Below are positions 35,513 through 46,248 of a DNA stretch of 64,000 nucleotides, in pieces. The stretch is from positions 1 to 64,000 of the forward strand of contig NZ_VOOR01000022.1 of assembly GCF_007993045.1 (NCBI RefSeq), in the 5' to 3' direction. A model generated the notes under the pieces. The model had not been told where the DNA came from. It searched no databases and saw only the letters and a list, made by a program, of their open reading frames with translations. This DNA is from Phaeodactylibacter luteus (GTDB lineage Bacteria > Bacteroidota > Bacteroidia > Chitinophagales > Saprospiraceae). A program made the translations under genes and the position numbers. Position 1 is the stretch's first letter, and every line of letters begins with the position of its first letter.

Positions 35513-37951
35513 TTACTGTTTGACAAACCGGGCAGCGTAAGCTGCCGCATCTCCATTCAGCAGCTGAACGACGTATGCCCCTTTTGGCAGGTGGCCAACG
35601 GGCAGCTCGGCTTGCCCCAACCACGGTTCGTCGGCAAGGATCTTCCCGGTGGGCGAGATGACCCTCACACGGGCTGCCGGAGCAGCAGTGCCTGTGAAGC
35701 GCAGCTGAATGCGCTCGCGGGCTACGGTAGGGAACGCCAGCCACTGAGGGGGCTCCTCGAGGCTAACCTCTACAGCGGCCACCGGGAAATAATTGACTTG
35801 CCCGTCGAAGTCGGCCTGACGCAGGCGGTAATAGTTTAGCCCATCTGCGGGGTGAGCATGCACCAAGAAATAGTGCTGCGGCTCTTGTGTTGTGCCCGCA
35901 CCGCTCCTGCGGCCGATTTCTGCAAAATTGCGCCCATCTGTGCTGTGCTCTACCGCCATGTAATCATTATTAAGCTCAGTGGCCGTGCGCCACTGCAGCA
36001 GTACTTCCTTCCCTTCAGGGCGGGCAGTGAAAGACAGGAGCTCGACCGGGAGCGCAGCACCGCCTTCTGGACCGCCTTCGGTCTGGGGCACGCCTGCCTG
36101 CCATACCAGGCCACTAGGGCAAACCCCGCTGCAGGTGCCTGTCCGTTGGATGGAGGTAGCAATAGGCACCAACGGCTCTGTCACTCCTATATTTGTGCTG
36201 CTTTCGCCATCTGCAGGCCCTTCTATTGCATTGATGGTGCCGCCATAGCTGATGAACTCCAGCAGGATATTATCGTAATACAAGGCCATGCCAGCTACTT
36301 CAGCTTCGAGGTCTATGCCGCCGGCTACGAGGTAAGTCAGCCCGCCCGATGTTGTTTCTACTGTAAAGTTAGTGCTCAGGTTCAAGCTGCCGTATAGCGT
36401 ACCGTCCCCATTAGAAGGCCGCCCCTTGTAAAGGTAAACATTCAACCGCCCCCGCTCTGACAGGCGGGAGGCTTCCAGGGCAACTTCCAAAAAGTTGGGC
36501 CGAGCCAGTAGGGACTCCCGGTAGGTAAATTCACTGAAATAGGCTACCGGAAGGTCGATCACATCGAATGGCGCGCTGACTGCCGCTGCGCCAATGCCTA
36601 CATCGGTTAGATTGAGGGTGGCACCGGTGGCCGTGCCGGCAAAAGAGAGCGCAGAGAAAGCAGCGATACCCCCTGCTGCTGCTGCCGTGGGCTGTGCGCC
36701 CCCATCAAAAGCAACGCCCAAAGGGGTAGCGGTCACAGTGCCGGTGTAATCCAAATCATCGCGCCCATGGCTGTCAGTAGCTTGTACCACCACGGCTGGA
36801 GCAATGGCATCGCCCACTTCCACATTTGTGGGCTGCTGTACGATCCTAAAGGCAGAAGCCATTACCTCAATACGATTGTTGTCGCCGGTAACGGAGGTAA
36901 AAGCGCCTCCGCCATTGGACAGTGCGTAAACCGAGGTAGCGCCATTGCCAAGGGAGTTTACGGTGCGGACCGAGACCTGTACTTGCTCGTTGTCGACCAC
37001 CCCCAGCTCATTGAAGGTCGCGTATACGCCGAAGGACTTAGTGCCTTCATCTGGGGCTTCTAAGGTAAGGCCAGAGAAAGTGACCTCGCCGTTGGCAGGG
37101 ATGAAAGCCTGCTCGCTGATATTGGAGCTGCCATCAAAAAGGGCCAACGCTTTGATGGCATTGGGCAGGTTGACACTTAAGGTGAGGGCTGTTAGCTTGG
37201 TAGGGTCCAAATCGGCATCTGTACCGTCAGCACCTCCGTCCCGTATAGTGAAGGAGCCGATTTGCAAGGCATTCGCTGTACTGAGCCCGCTTGCAACGGT
37301 ATAGGGCTTATAGTCGAAATTGTCCGGCTCATCGAACCCTGGGTCTCTGACGATATCGGATTCCGTGCTGCTGTTCGTCAGGCTGGTCACTGTACCGAGC
37401 AGCTCCAAGGAATTGGCAAACATGGTCCAAGTATTCCTGACCGTTTCAGCATTATAACCATACCAGCGCACATACAAAGTCTGCCCGGGGCTCACATTGA
37501 TATTGAGCCCGATGATATCCCCTGATTGGATATTCTCGTTGTCTGCAACGGTCCGGGTTGTGATGTTGAAAGGAGCGCTGAAGTCTGGGGAATAAGAAAA
37601 GGCGACCGTATAATTCCCAATGCCCACATCATCGCGGAAGTGGCTAAAATTGAGCCGGCTGACGTTGATGCTGAAACCGGGGCTAGGGCTGACCCCCACC
37701 TGGAAGTAGCTGCCGCCGTCGGGAGCCCCCCCGGTTGTCCAGTTAGATTTCTCTGCTCCATCTGAGCCAAAACTGACAGTGGGCAGCAGGCCCAAGAAGG
37801 TTTGGTTTGCGGTGAACGGCTGTGCTTCCACGCCAAGTATAGGCGGATTGGGAGCCCCACTGGAGGTGAGGGGGTAGGAAACAAGGAGAGACTGTGCGCA
37901 CAGGGCGTTGCCTAGGAATAAAAGGGCCAGTAGCGTAGTTGTCCATCTCAT
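35513..37951 (-). CDS. Large secreted T9SS protein, beta-sandwich repeats
   Basis: The 812-residue protein has a signal peptide (LLALLFLGNALCAQ). Several immunoglobulin-like or beta-sandwich segments follow, including VEVGDAIAPAVVVQATDSHG, a typical 'big-like' domain. Near the end comes the common module PVELLSFTARPEGKEVLLQW with NDYMAVEHSTDGRNF, and then a Por sorting domain (RVRVISPTGKILAD, LPKGAYVVQLLNG). It is probably displayed at the cell surface; no catalytic site seen. ATG 37951 is chosen for the signal; an ATG at 37990 adds 13 residues without hydrophobic character. Confidence 0.8.
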   Translation of the reverse strand: MRWTTTLLALLFLGNALCAQSLLVSYPLTSSGAPNPPILGVEAQPFTANQTFLGLLPTVSFGSDGAEKSNWTTGGAPDGGSYFQVGVSPSPGFSINVSRLNFSHFRDDVGIGNYTVAFSYSPDFSAPFNITTRTVADNENIQSGDIIGLNINVSPGQTLYVRWYGYNAETVRNTWTMFANSLELLGTVTSLTNSSTESDIVRDPGFDEPDNFDYKPYTVASGLSTANALQIGSFTIRDGGADGTDADLDPTKLTALTLSVNLPNAIKALALFDGSSNISEQAFIPANGEVTFSGLTLEAPDEGTKSFGVYATFNELGVVDNEQVQVSVRTVNSLGNGATSVYALSNGGGAFTSVTGDNNRIEVMASAFRIVQQPTNVEVGDAIAPAVVVQATDSHGRDDLDYTGTVTATPLGVAFDGGAQPTAAAAGGIAAFSALSFAGTATGATLNLTDVGIGAAAVSAPFDVIDLPVAYFSEFTYRESLLARPNFLEVALEASRLSERGRLNVYLYKGRPSNGDGTLYGSLNLSTNFTVETTSGGLTYLVAGGIDLEAEVAGMALYYDNILLEFISYGGTINAIEGPADGESSTNIGVTEPLVPIATSIQRTGTCSGVCPSGLVWQAGVPQTEGGPEGGAALPVELLSFTARPEGKEVLLQWRTATELNNDYMAVEHSTDGRNFAEIGRRSGAGTTQEPQHYFLVHAHPADGLNYYRLRQADFDGQVNYFPVAAVEVSLEEPPQWLAFPTVARERIQLRFTGTAAPAARVRVISPTGKILADEPWLGQAELPVGHLPKGAYVVQLLNGDAAAYAARFVKQ

Positions 37952-38372
37952 AGCGGTGTCTGGGATTTTATTTTGTGCAATATTTATCATGCCTGCACTA
38001 TGCGGGCAAGGGGTAATAACTATTTACGAGAGCGCTAGAGCGGAAGGTTCCTCTTCAGCGTTCTTTAGACCATGTCCGGGTCTTGAGCTTTTAGCCGCAG
38101 GCATTCTTTTGATGACACAAGGCCAAAAACCAGAGCTTCACCTAAGCTATATGAGGTTTTTGGGGGGAGGAGCATAAACAAAAAAGTGCAGTTTGCCAGC
38201 CAATTACTATAGCCTCGACATGCTCGTGATCTATAGGAAGCCAAGCCTTTGCAGGGCAAAGGCTTTATGGATGTGGACACTTTCGCGTTGCGCCTGGAAT
38301 GCTGCAACGCAGGAGAGTAGGTAGTTGCCAACCAAGCCTGCTGTGCTAATTTTGACCAGCAAACTGTTGCTT
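37952..38372. other. Gene-free stretch with two strong hairpins
   Basis: No coding frame can be supported. CCAAAAACC at 38123-38131 pairs with GGTTTTTGG at 38155-38163, and inside it AGCTT-cacct-AAGCT pairs too. AAGCCTTTGC-agg-GCAAAGGCTT lies at 38243-38265, followed by TATGG. These could be part of a structured RNA or terminators of a lost gene. The stretch ends at element copy 6. Confidence 0.4.
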
Positions 38373-38547
38373 GGGCGCAAACCAAGTTGTCGTCTTTGGG
38401 GCCTGCCCCTGCCTGCGGGCAGGTGCCGCTATGCTACGGGGCTCGCTATCCGCTCGGCCCTACCGGGCTTACACCCCTGCGCAGCGCTAGGCCTGCCAAG
38501 CTGAACCCCGAAAAGCATAACCGCCTGAGACATTTTGGTTTACACCT
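38373..38547 (+). mobile_element. Miniature element A, copy 6 (8-bp target duplication TGTTGCTT)
   Basis: This is a 175-bp copy with exact flanking duplications TGTTGCTT at 38365-38372 and 38548-38555. The left tip is GGGCGCAAACCAAGTTGTCG; the right tip, read from the other strand, is AGGTGTAAACCAAAATGTC. Hairpins: CCTGCC-tgcg-GGCAGG and GCCC-tacc-GGGC. It lies about 160 bp upstream of the V-ATPase promoter. Confidence 0.92.
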
Positions 38548-38710
38548 TGTTGCTTTGTGTGTAGGTTTCTCAAGTTCAAAGATAAACATATCCCGGACAA
38601 TGCACAATGGTTTAGTTTTATTAATATATATCCGGTTTACCTTCGCCCCTGCGTGACACCTCTCACCCGATAAGCTGACGATTATCACCGCAGCCTTTCC
38701 CTAAGCCCCT

Positions 38711-38718
38711 TACCTTTG
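38711..38718 (+). promoter_or_regulatory. Predicted -7 box of the V-ATPase operon
   Basis: TACCTTTG at 38711-38718 matches TAnnTTTG and lies 60 bases before the first start codon. No clear TTG is seen 17-23 bases upstream, so the box alone carries the call. Confidence 0.45.
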
Positions 38719-38777
38719 AAAAGCAACTTTTTGGATGCTGCCCTGGCATCGCTCAAGCTCGCAAAAGCAATCAACCC

Positions 38778-39380
38778 ATGGAAGACAAACTGCAATTGCT
38801 CATCGATACCATCCGTCAGGAGGGGGTCGGCCGGGCGCAAGCTATGGCCGATAACATTCTAGAAGAAGCCGAAAAGGAAGCGGCACAGATCCGGCAGGGA
38901 GCGGCCAAAGAAGCAGAAGCCCTGATACAAGAAGCCCGGTTGGAAGCGGAACGCCTCCGGGAGAACACAGCGGCAGAGCTGCAGCTTGCCGCCCGTCAGG
39001 CAAAAGCCACGCTACAGGAAGACATCGCCAGCCTGCTGGCCACAGCAGCTTTTTCCAGCCCACTGCAACAGGTATTCAACGATAAAGCCTTCTTGCAAGA
39101 GCTGATACAACGATTAGCAGAGAGGTGGCAGGAATCTGGCGGGGCTGCCCTACAGGTTTCTCCCGAAGCAGAACCCGAGCTCTGGTCATTCTTCAGCCAA
39201 AAAGCTAAAGCCCAACTGCAAGAAGGCATTTCCCTCTCTCCTATACCTGGGCTAAAGCCGGGGTTCCGCATAGGCCCCGACGGAGAACAGTATGTCATCA
39301 CCTTTTCCGAGGCTGATTTCCATGCCTTTTTCACCCATTTTCTGCGGCCCCACACTAAGGCGCTACTATTCGGCGAATAA
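38778..39380 (+). CDS. V-type ATPase subunit E (peripheral stalk)
   Basis: The 200-residue protein has a long charged helix at residues 1-90 (Ala/Glu/Gln-rich, as in EAEKEAAQIRQGAAKEAEAL) that forms the peripheral stalk. A C-terminal globular part (FNDKAFLQELIQRLAERW, then KPGFRIGPDGEQYVI) binds the catalytic head. It is the first gene of E-DUF2764-A-B-D-I-K; the stop TAA directly abuts the next ATG. Confidence 0.85.
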   Translation: MEDKLQLLIDTIRQEGVGRAQAMADNILEEAEKEAAQIRQGAAKEAEALIQEARLEAERLRENTAAELQLAARQAKATLQEDIASLLATAAFSSPLQQVFNDKAFLQELIQRLAERWQESGGAALQVSPEAEPELWSFFSQKAKAQLQEGISLSPIPGLKPGFRIGPDGEQYVITFSEADFHAFFTHFLRPHTKALLFGE

Positions 39381-40202
39381 ATGCAACCTATGCCCTTCCT
39401 ACCTGCATACCGCTACTATGCTTTTGTCGCTGGCCTGCCAGAGCTGCTGCCCGGCCAAAGCCAGGCGCCTATGAGCGCTCAAGCGTTGGATGAAGCCCTC
39501 GCACAGTTGCTGCGGCCCCAAGACCTCGAGCAGCTTCGATTGTTGCAGTACCCCAAAAGCCATGCCGGGCTGCTGGCAAAAGTGCAAGGCCAGCCCAAGC
39601 CGGAAGGGGAAAGCTATGGGGTTTTCCCCCCCTTGGAATTCGAAGAGCGCCTGCAACTAGGGGAAGGGCTGCCCATTTACATGCACCAGTTTTACAGCCG
39701 TTTCCAAGGGCAGGGCGCTACCCTGCCAGCGCTGCAGCACGAGCTCAGCAAGCTGTACTATCAATACGCAAGCTTAAAGGCCATCCCTTTCACCCTCGAG
39801 TGGCTTGCTTTCGATAATCGCCTGCGCAACTTCCTCTCTGCCTGGAACCTTGCCCAATGGGGTGGGGGCACAAACGCATGGTATTTCCTTGATGCCCCAG
39901 AGCTGCTGCGCGAGCTGCCATCTCAGGCGCAACTCAGCAGAGATTATCCTTTCCTTGGGCGCCTATTGCAGGAGTTCAGCCGGCAGCCTGCTGCCCATGA
40001 GCGGGAAAAGGCCGCCCTCCGCCTACGCTGGGCATACCTAGACCAACTCCTGACCTTCGAAGACTTTACCCTGCCGGTTCTGCTCGGCTATTGGCTGAAG
40101 CTCAACTGGCTGGAAGAGTCGCTGGCTCATACTGCCCAAGCCGGCCGCCGCCGCGTGAGCCAGTTTATCCATCAACATACTCAAAACCTGCTCCGCTCAT
40201 GA
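39381..40202 (+). CDS. DUF2764 protein, V-ATPase operon component
   Basis: The 273-residue protein belongs to the DUF2764 family, which is found in this position in the V-ATPase operons of Bacteroidota and spirochaetes. It is mostly helical, with YYAFVAGLPEL at the start and LRNFLSAWNLAQW near residue 150. The size, helical nature and gene order suggest it takes the place of subunit C, which docks the central stalk on the membrane ring; this is inference. Its stop overlaps the start of subunit A (ATGA at 40199-40202), indicating translational coupling. Confidence 0.82.
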   Translation: MQPMPFLPAYRYYAFVAGLPELLPGQSQAPMSAQALDEALAQLLRPQDLEQLRLLQYPKSHAGLLAKVQGQPKPEGESYGVFPPLEFEERLQLGEGLPIYMHQFYSRFQGQGATLPALQHELSKLYYQYASLKAIPFTLEWLAFDNRLRNFLSAWNLAQWGGGTNAWYFLDAPELLRELPSQAQLSRDYPFLGRLLQEFSRQPAAHEREKAALRLRWAYLDQLLTFEDFTLPVLLGYWLKLNWLEESLAHTAQAGRRRVSQFIHQHTQNLLRS

Positions 40203-41977
40203 ATACGGTACAATCTGGAACGAAAGGCACCGTCCACGGCATCATCTCCAACCTGGTGCTGGCCCATATCGATGGGCCGGTCGCCCAAAACGAAATAGCT
40301 TATGTGGAGCACGAAGGGGCCGAGCTCATGGCAGAGGTCATCAAAATATCCGGTGGCCTGGCTTACCTGCAAGCTTTCGAAAGCACGAGAGGGCTCCGCC
40401 CTGGCGCAGGCATCCGCTTCACCGGGCACTTGCTGGAAGCGACTCTTGGCCCGGGTATCCTTTCGCAGATTTATGATGGGCTGATGCACGACCTGCACGC
40501 TATGACCGGGCTATTCCTTCAGAGGGGCGACTACACCTCTGCCCTGGACTTGGACAAGGAATGGGCGTTCAAACCGCTGGCCGAGGTAGGGCAGCAAGTG
40601 CGGGCTGGCGATTGGCTGGGCAATGTAGACGAGCGCGGGCTGGCCCACAAAATCATGGTCCCTTTCAAACTAACTGGCCAGTACACGATCGCCAGCCTGG
40701 CTACAGAGGGGCTTTACAAAGTACAGGACACTGTAGCCACCCTGACCGACGAAACAGGGCAAGAGGTGGCTGTCAGCATGCTGCAAAAGTTCCCTGTGAA
40801 ACGTGCCGTGCGCGCTTACCGCGAAAAGCCCCGCCCTTTCCGGCTGCTCGAAACCGGAGTGCGCACTATTGATACCCTCAACCCTATGGCAGAAGGCGGG
40901 ACTGGGTTCATCCCTGGCCCTTTCGGCAGTGGGAAAACCGTGCTGCAGCAAGCCATTTCCCGTCAGGCCGAGGCCGATGTCGTCATTGTGGCAGCCTGTG
41001 GGGAGCGGGCCAACGAAGTAGTCGACCTCTTTGTGGAATTCCCTGAATTGGACGACCCCTGGTCAGACCGCAAGCTGATGGAGCGCACCACCATCATCGC
41101 CAACACCTCCAATATGCCTGTAGCCGCGCGTGAGGCGTCGGTCTATACCGCTATGGCCATTGCAGAGTATTACCGGGCTATGGGGCTTAAAGTCCTGCTC
41201 CTGGCTGACTCTACCTCACGCTGGGCTCAAGCGCTGCGCGAAATGTCCAACCGTATGGAAGAATTGCCCGGCCCGGATGCCTTCCCCATGGACCTGCCCG
41301 CCATCATCTCCAACTTTTATGCCCGCGCGGGCATGGTGTACCTGAACAACGGGGCCACTGGCTCCATCACCTTTATCGGCACGGTGTCCCCCGCTGGGGG
41401 CAACCTGAAGGAGCCCGTGACAGAGTCCACAAAAAAGGTAGCCCGCTGCTTCTATGCCCTTTCTCAGCGGCGGGCGGACAGCAAGCGCTACCCGGCTATC
41501 GACCCCATTGAGAGCTATTCCAAGTACTTGGAATACCCGGAGCTTCAGCAGACCCTCAATGAGCAGATTGCCCCGGGCTGGACTCAACAGGTGAACGAGC
41601 TGAAAAGCCTTTTGATGCGGGGCAAGGAGGCGGCTGAGCAGATCAATATCCTCGGGGATGACGGTGTTGCCCTTGACACCCACCTTGCGTACTGGCGTGC
41701 GGAAGTAGTGGACGAAGCCATCCTTCAGCAGAATGCTTTTGACGAAGTGGACGCCCGTACGCCATTACAACGGCAAAAGTATTTGGTTGAGCTGATCTTG
41801 CAGGTAGCGCGCACCTCGCTCCACTTCGAACAATACGAAGACATCGCCCCCTACTTCAAACAGCTCATCAACCACCTCAAACAGATGAATTATTCGCCAT
41901 TCGATTCGGATGCATTCCAAAAGTACCGGTCTGCCCTTGATGACATTTTAGCCGAAAGGCTGCTTCAAAACACATAG
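40199..41977 (+). CDS. atpA: V-type ATPase catalytic subunit A
   Basis: The 592-residue protein is the ATP-hydrolysing subunit. The P-loop is GPFGSGKTVLQQ near residues 240-251. The family's 'non-homologous region' lies at about 110-190 (FKPLAEVGQQVRAGDWLG). Later motifs: ACGERANEVVDLFVEFPEL, LADSTSRWAQALRE, and FIGTVSPAGGNLKEPVTES. ATG 40199 is chosen because it overlaps the previous stop; the frame continues upstream to 40091 but within the DUF2764 gene. Downstream gene starts 4 bp after the stop. Confidence 0.95.
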   Translation: MNTVQSGTKGTVHGIISNLVLAHIDGPVAQNEIAYVEHEGAELMAEVIKISGGLAYLQAFESTRGLRPGAGIRFTGHLLEATLGPGILSQIYDGLMHDLHAMTGLFLQRGDYTSALDLDKEWAFKPLAEVGQQVRAGDWLGNVDERGLAHKIMVPFKLTGQYTIASLATEGLYKVQDTVATLTDETGQEVAVSMLQKFPVKRAVRAYREKPRPFRLLETGVRTIDTLNPMAEGGTGFIPGPFGSGKTVLQQAISRQAEADVVIVAACGERANEVVDLFVEFPELDDPWSDRKLMERTTIIANTSNMPVAAREASVYTAMAIAEYYRAMGLKVLLLADSTSRWAQALREMSNRMEELPGPDAFPMDLPAIISNFYARAGMVYLNNGATGSITFIGTVSPAGGNLKEPVTESTKKVARCFYALSQRRADSKRYPAIDPIESYSKYLEYPELQQTLNEQIAPGWTQQVNELKSLLMRGKEAAEQINILGDDGVALDTHLAYWRAEVVDEAILQQNAFDEVDARTPLQRQKYLVELILQVARTSLHFEQYEDIAPYFKQLINHLKQMNYSPFDSDAFQKYRSALDDILAERLLQNT

Positions 41978-41981
41978 CCTT

Positions 41982-43307
41982 ATGCCCACTGCATTCCAAC
42001 GCATATATACCCGGATAGAGGACATTACCAAAGCCACCTGCACGGTGAAGGCTACTGGCGTCGGCTACGAAGAGCTGGCTACAGTGCACGGCCAGCTGGC
42101 GCAGGTCGTGAAAATTGTGGGCGATGAGATCACCTTACAGGTTTTCACAGGCACAGAGGGCATACCTACAAATGCAGAGGTCGTCTTTTTGGGAAAACCT
42201 CCGGGCCTGCAGGTCAGCGATGCTCTGGCCGGCCGTTTCTTTGATGCCTATGGCCAGCCAATAGACGGCGGCCCGCAAGTGCCCGGGCAATGGAGAGAAA
42301 TAGGCGGGCCATCGGTCAACCCGGTCAGGCGGGAACAGCCCTCGGAGCTCATCACCACCGGCATTGCCGGCATAGACCTGAACAACACCCTGGTGACCGG
42401 GCAGAAAATCCCCTTTTTCGCTGACCCCGATCAGCCGTTCAACCCTGTTATGGCTACCGTGGCCCTGCGCACCGCTGCTGACCGCATCATCTTGGGCGGT
42501 ATCGGGCTGACCAATGACGACTACCTCTATTTCCGGCAGGTGTTCGAACAGGCTGGCGCGCTCCACCGCATTGTCAGCTTTGTCAATACTACTGAAGGGC
42601 CTACGGTGGAGCGCCTGCTCATACCGGATATGGCGTTGACTGCAGCAGAGTACTTCGCCGTAGAAAAAAAGGAGAAGGTGCTCGTCCTGCTCACAGACAT
42701 GACGCTCTATGCGGACGCCCTGAGCATCGTTTCCAACCGTATGGACCAAATCCCTTCCAAGGACAGTATGCCCGGCTCTCTGTACAGCGATCTGGCCAAA
42801 CTATACGAGAAGGCCGTACAATTCGATCATGGGGGCTCTATCACCATCGTAGCGGTGACCACCCTCTCTGGGGGTGATATCACCCACGCCATACCCGACA
42901 ACACCGGGTATATCACAGAGGGGCAGCTCTTTCTAAGGCGGGATGCAGAGATTGGCAAAGTTATAGTTGACCCTTTCCGCAGCCTTTCCCGCCTCAAACA
43001 ATTGGTGATTGGCAAAAAGACCCGCGAAGACCACCCGCAGGTCATGAATACCGCAGTGCGCTTGTACGCGGACGCAGCAGATGCCCGCACCAAATTGGAA
43101 AATGGCTTTGAACTGACGGACTACGACGAGCGGGCGCTAGCTTTTGCCCGGGAATACGCAGAAGAGCTCCTTGCCATTGATGTCAACATCAGTACTGAAG
43201 CCATGCTCGATACGGCTTGGAAACTTTTTGCCCGCCACTTCACCCAGACGGAAGCTGGCATTAAACAGACCTTGGCTGATGCCTACTGGCCTCAGACAGA
43301 AGCTTAA
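41982..43307 (+). CDS. atpB: V-type ATPase regulatory subunit B
   Basis: The 441-residue protein is the non-catalytic head subunit. It has the fold of subunit A but no P-loop: the place reads VTGQKIPFFADPDQPFN. Conserved text: GIAGIDLNNTLVTGQKIPFF, here only partly quoted, LTDMTLYADALSIVSNRMDQ, IPSKDSMPGSLYSDLAKLYE, ITIVAVTTLSGGDITHAIPD. It pairs with subunit A in the hexameric head. Confidence 0.95.
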   Translation: MPTAFQRIYTRIEDITKATCTVKATGVGYEELATVHGQLAQVVKIVGDEITLQVFTGTEGIPTNAEVVFLGKPPGLQVSDALAGRFFDAYGQPIDGGPQVPGQWREIGGPSVNPVRREQPSELITTGIAGIDLNNTLVTGQKIPFFADPDQPFNPVMATVALRTAADRIILGGIGLTNDDYLYFRQVFEQAGALHRIVSFVNTTEGPTVERLLIPDMALTAAEYFAVEKKEKVLVLLTDMTLYADALSIVSNRMDQIPSKDSMPGSLYSDLAKLYEKAVQFDHGGSITIVAVTTLSGGDITHAIPDNTGYITEGQLFLRRDAEIGKVIVDPFRSLSRLKQLVIGKKTREDHPQVMNTAVRLYADAADARTKLENGFELTDYDERALAFAREYAEELLAIDVNISTEAMLDTAWKLFARHFTQTEAGIKQTLADAYWPQTEA

Positions 43308-43318
43308 CGCAAAAAGAC

Positions 43319-43911
43319 ATGGCCATCACTTTCCAATACAACAAGACCGCGCTGCAGGAGCTGCAGCAGAAGCTCCGTGCCCGGCAGAGCGCGCTGCCCA
43401 TTTTGAAGAGCAAGGAGGCAGCCCTGCGGGCAGCAGTGAAAGAGGCCCGCCTAGAAGCCCAATCACTGAAAGCCGAGCTGCAGCAGCACCTCGAAGGGCA
43501 GGAGGAAATGGGCCGGCTCTGGGCTGGCTTTGATTTCAGCCTGGTGCAGGTCAGAGAAGTGAAGGCAGCTAAACGCAAAGTGGCAGGGGTGCCAACCACT
43601 TGGGTTGAAGAAGTGCATTTTGAGCCGCCCGTATACAGCCCTTTCCATTCCCCCGGCTGGTTTCCGGAAGGGGTCCTTTTGCTGCAAGAATGGTCGCGGC
43701 TGGAAATCGCCCACCGGGCCGCTTTACTCCGGGCAGAACAATTGGAGCACGCCCGCAAAAAAGCCACGCAGAAGGTCAACCTCTATGAAAAGGTGCAAAT
43801 CCCTGGCTATGAGGAAGCGATACAAAAAATTGAACGCTACCTGGAAGACGAGGAGAACCTGGCCAAAGCTGCCCAGAAAATTGTAAAAAAATGCCAAAAC
43901 CAACAAAAGCT

Positions 43912-43915
<4 letters not shown>
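43319..43915 (+). CDS. V-type ATPase subunit D (central stalk)
   Basis: The 198-residue protein is helical at both ends (LQELQQKLRARQSALPILKS; EAIQKIERYLEDEENLAKAA), the coiled coil that rotates inside the A/B head. The short middle segment is less conserved. The stop overlaps the next ATG (ATGA at 43912-43915). No subunit F or G gene is found in the operon, as usual for this phylum. Confidence 0.88.
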
Positions 43916-46172
<2,257 letters not shown>

Positions 46173-46185
46173 CGGCAAATAAACA

Positions 46186-46214
46186 GCCCCGGCACAGCAG
46201 AACTGTACCGGGGC
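46186..46214. terminator. Hairpin between V-ATPase and giant surface protein genes
   Basis: GCCCCGG at 46186-46192 pairs with CCGGGGC at 46208-46214, and inner CAG/CTG extends the stem. Read on the minus strand it is followed by TGTTTATTT, so it serves the giant gene best, and it lies just after the V-ATPase stop as well. Confidence 0.65.
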
Positions 46215-46248
46215 CGGATATTATATAATCTGTTGATTGCGTCAGCGC

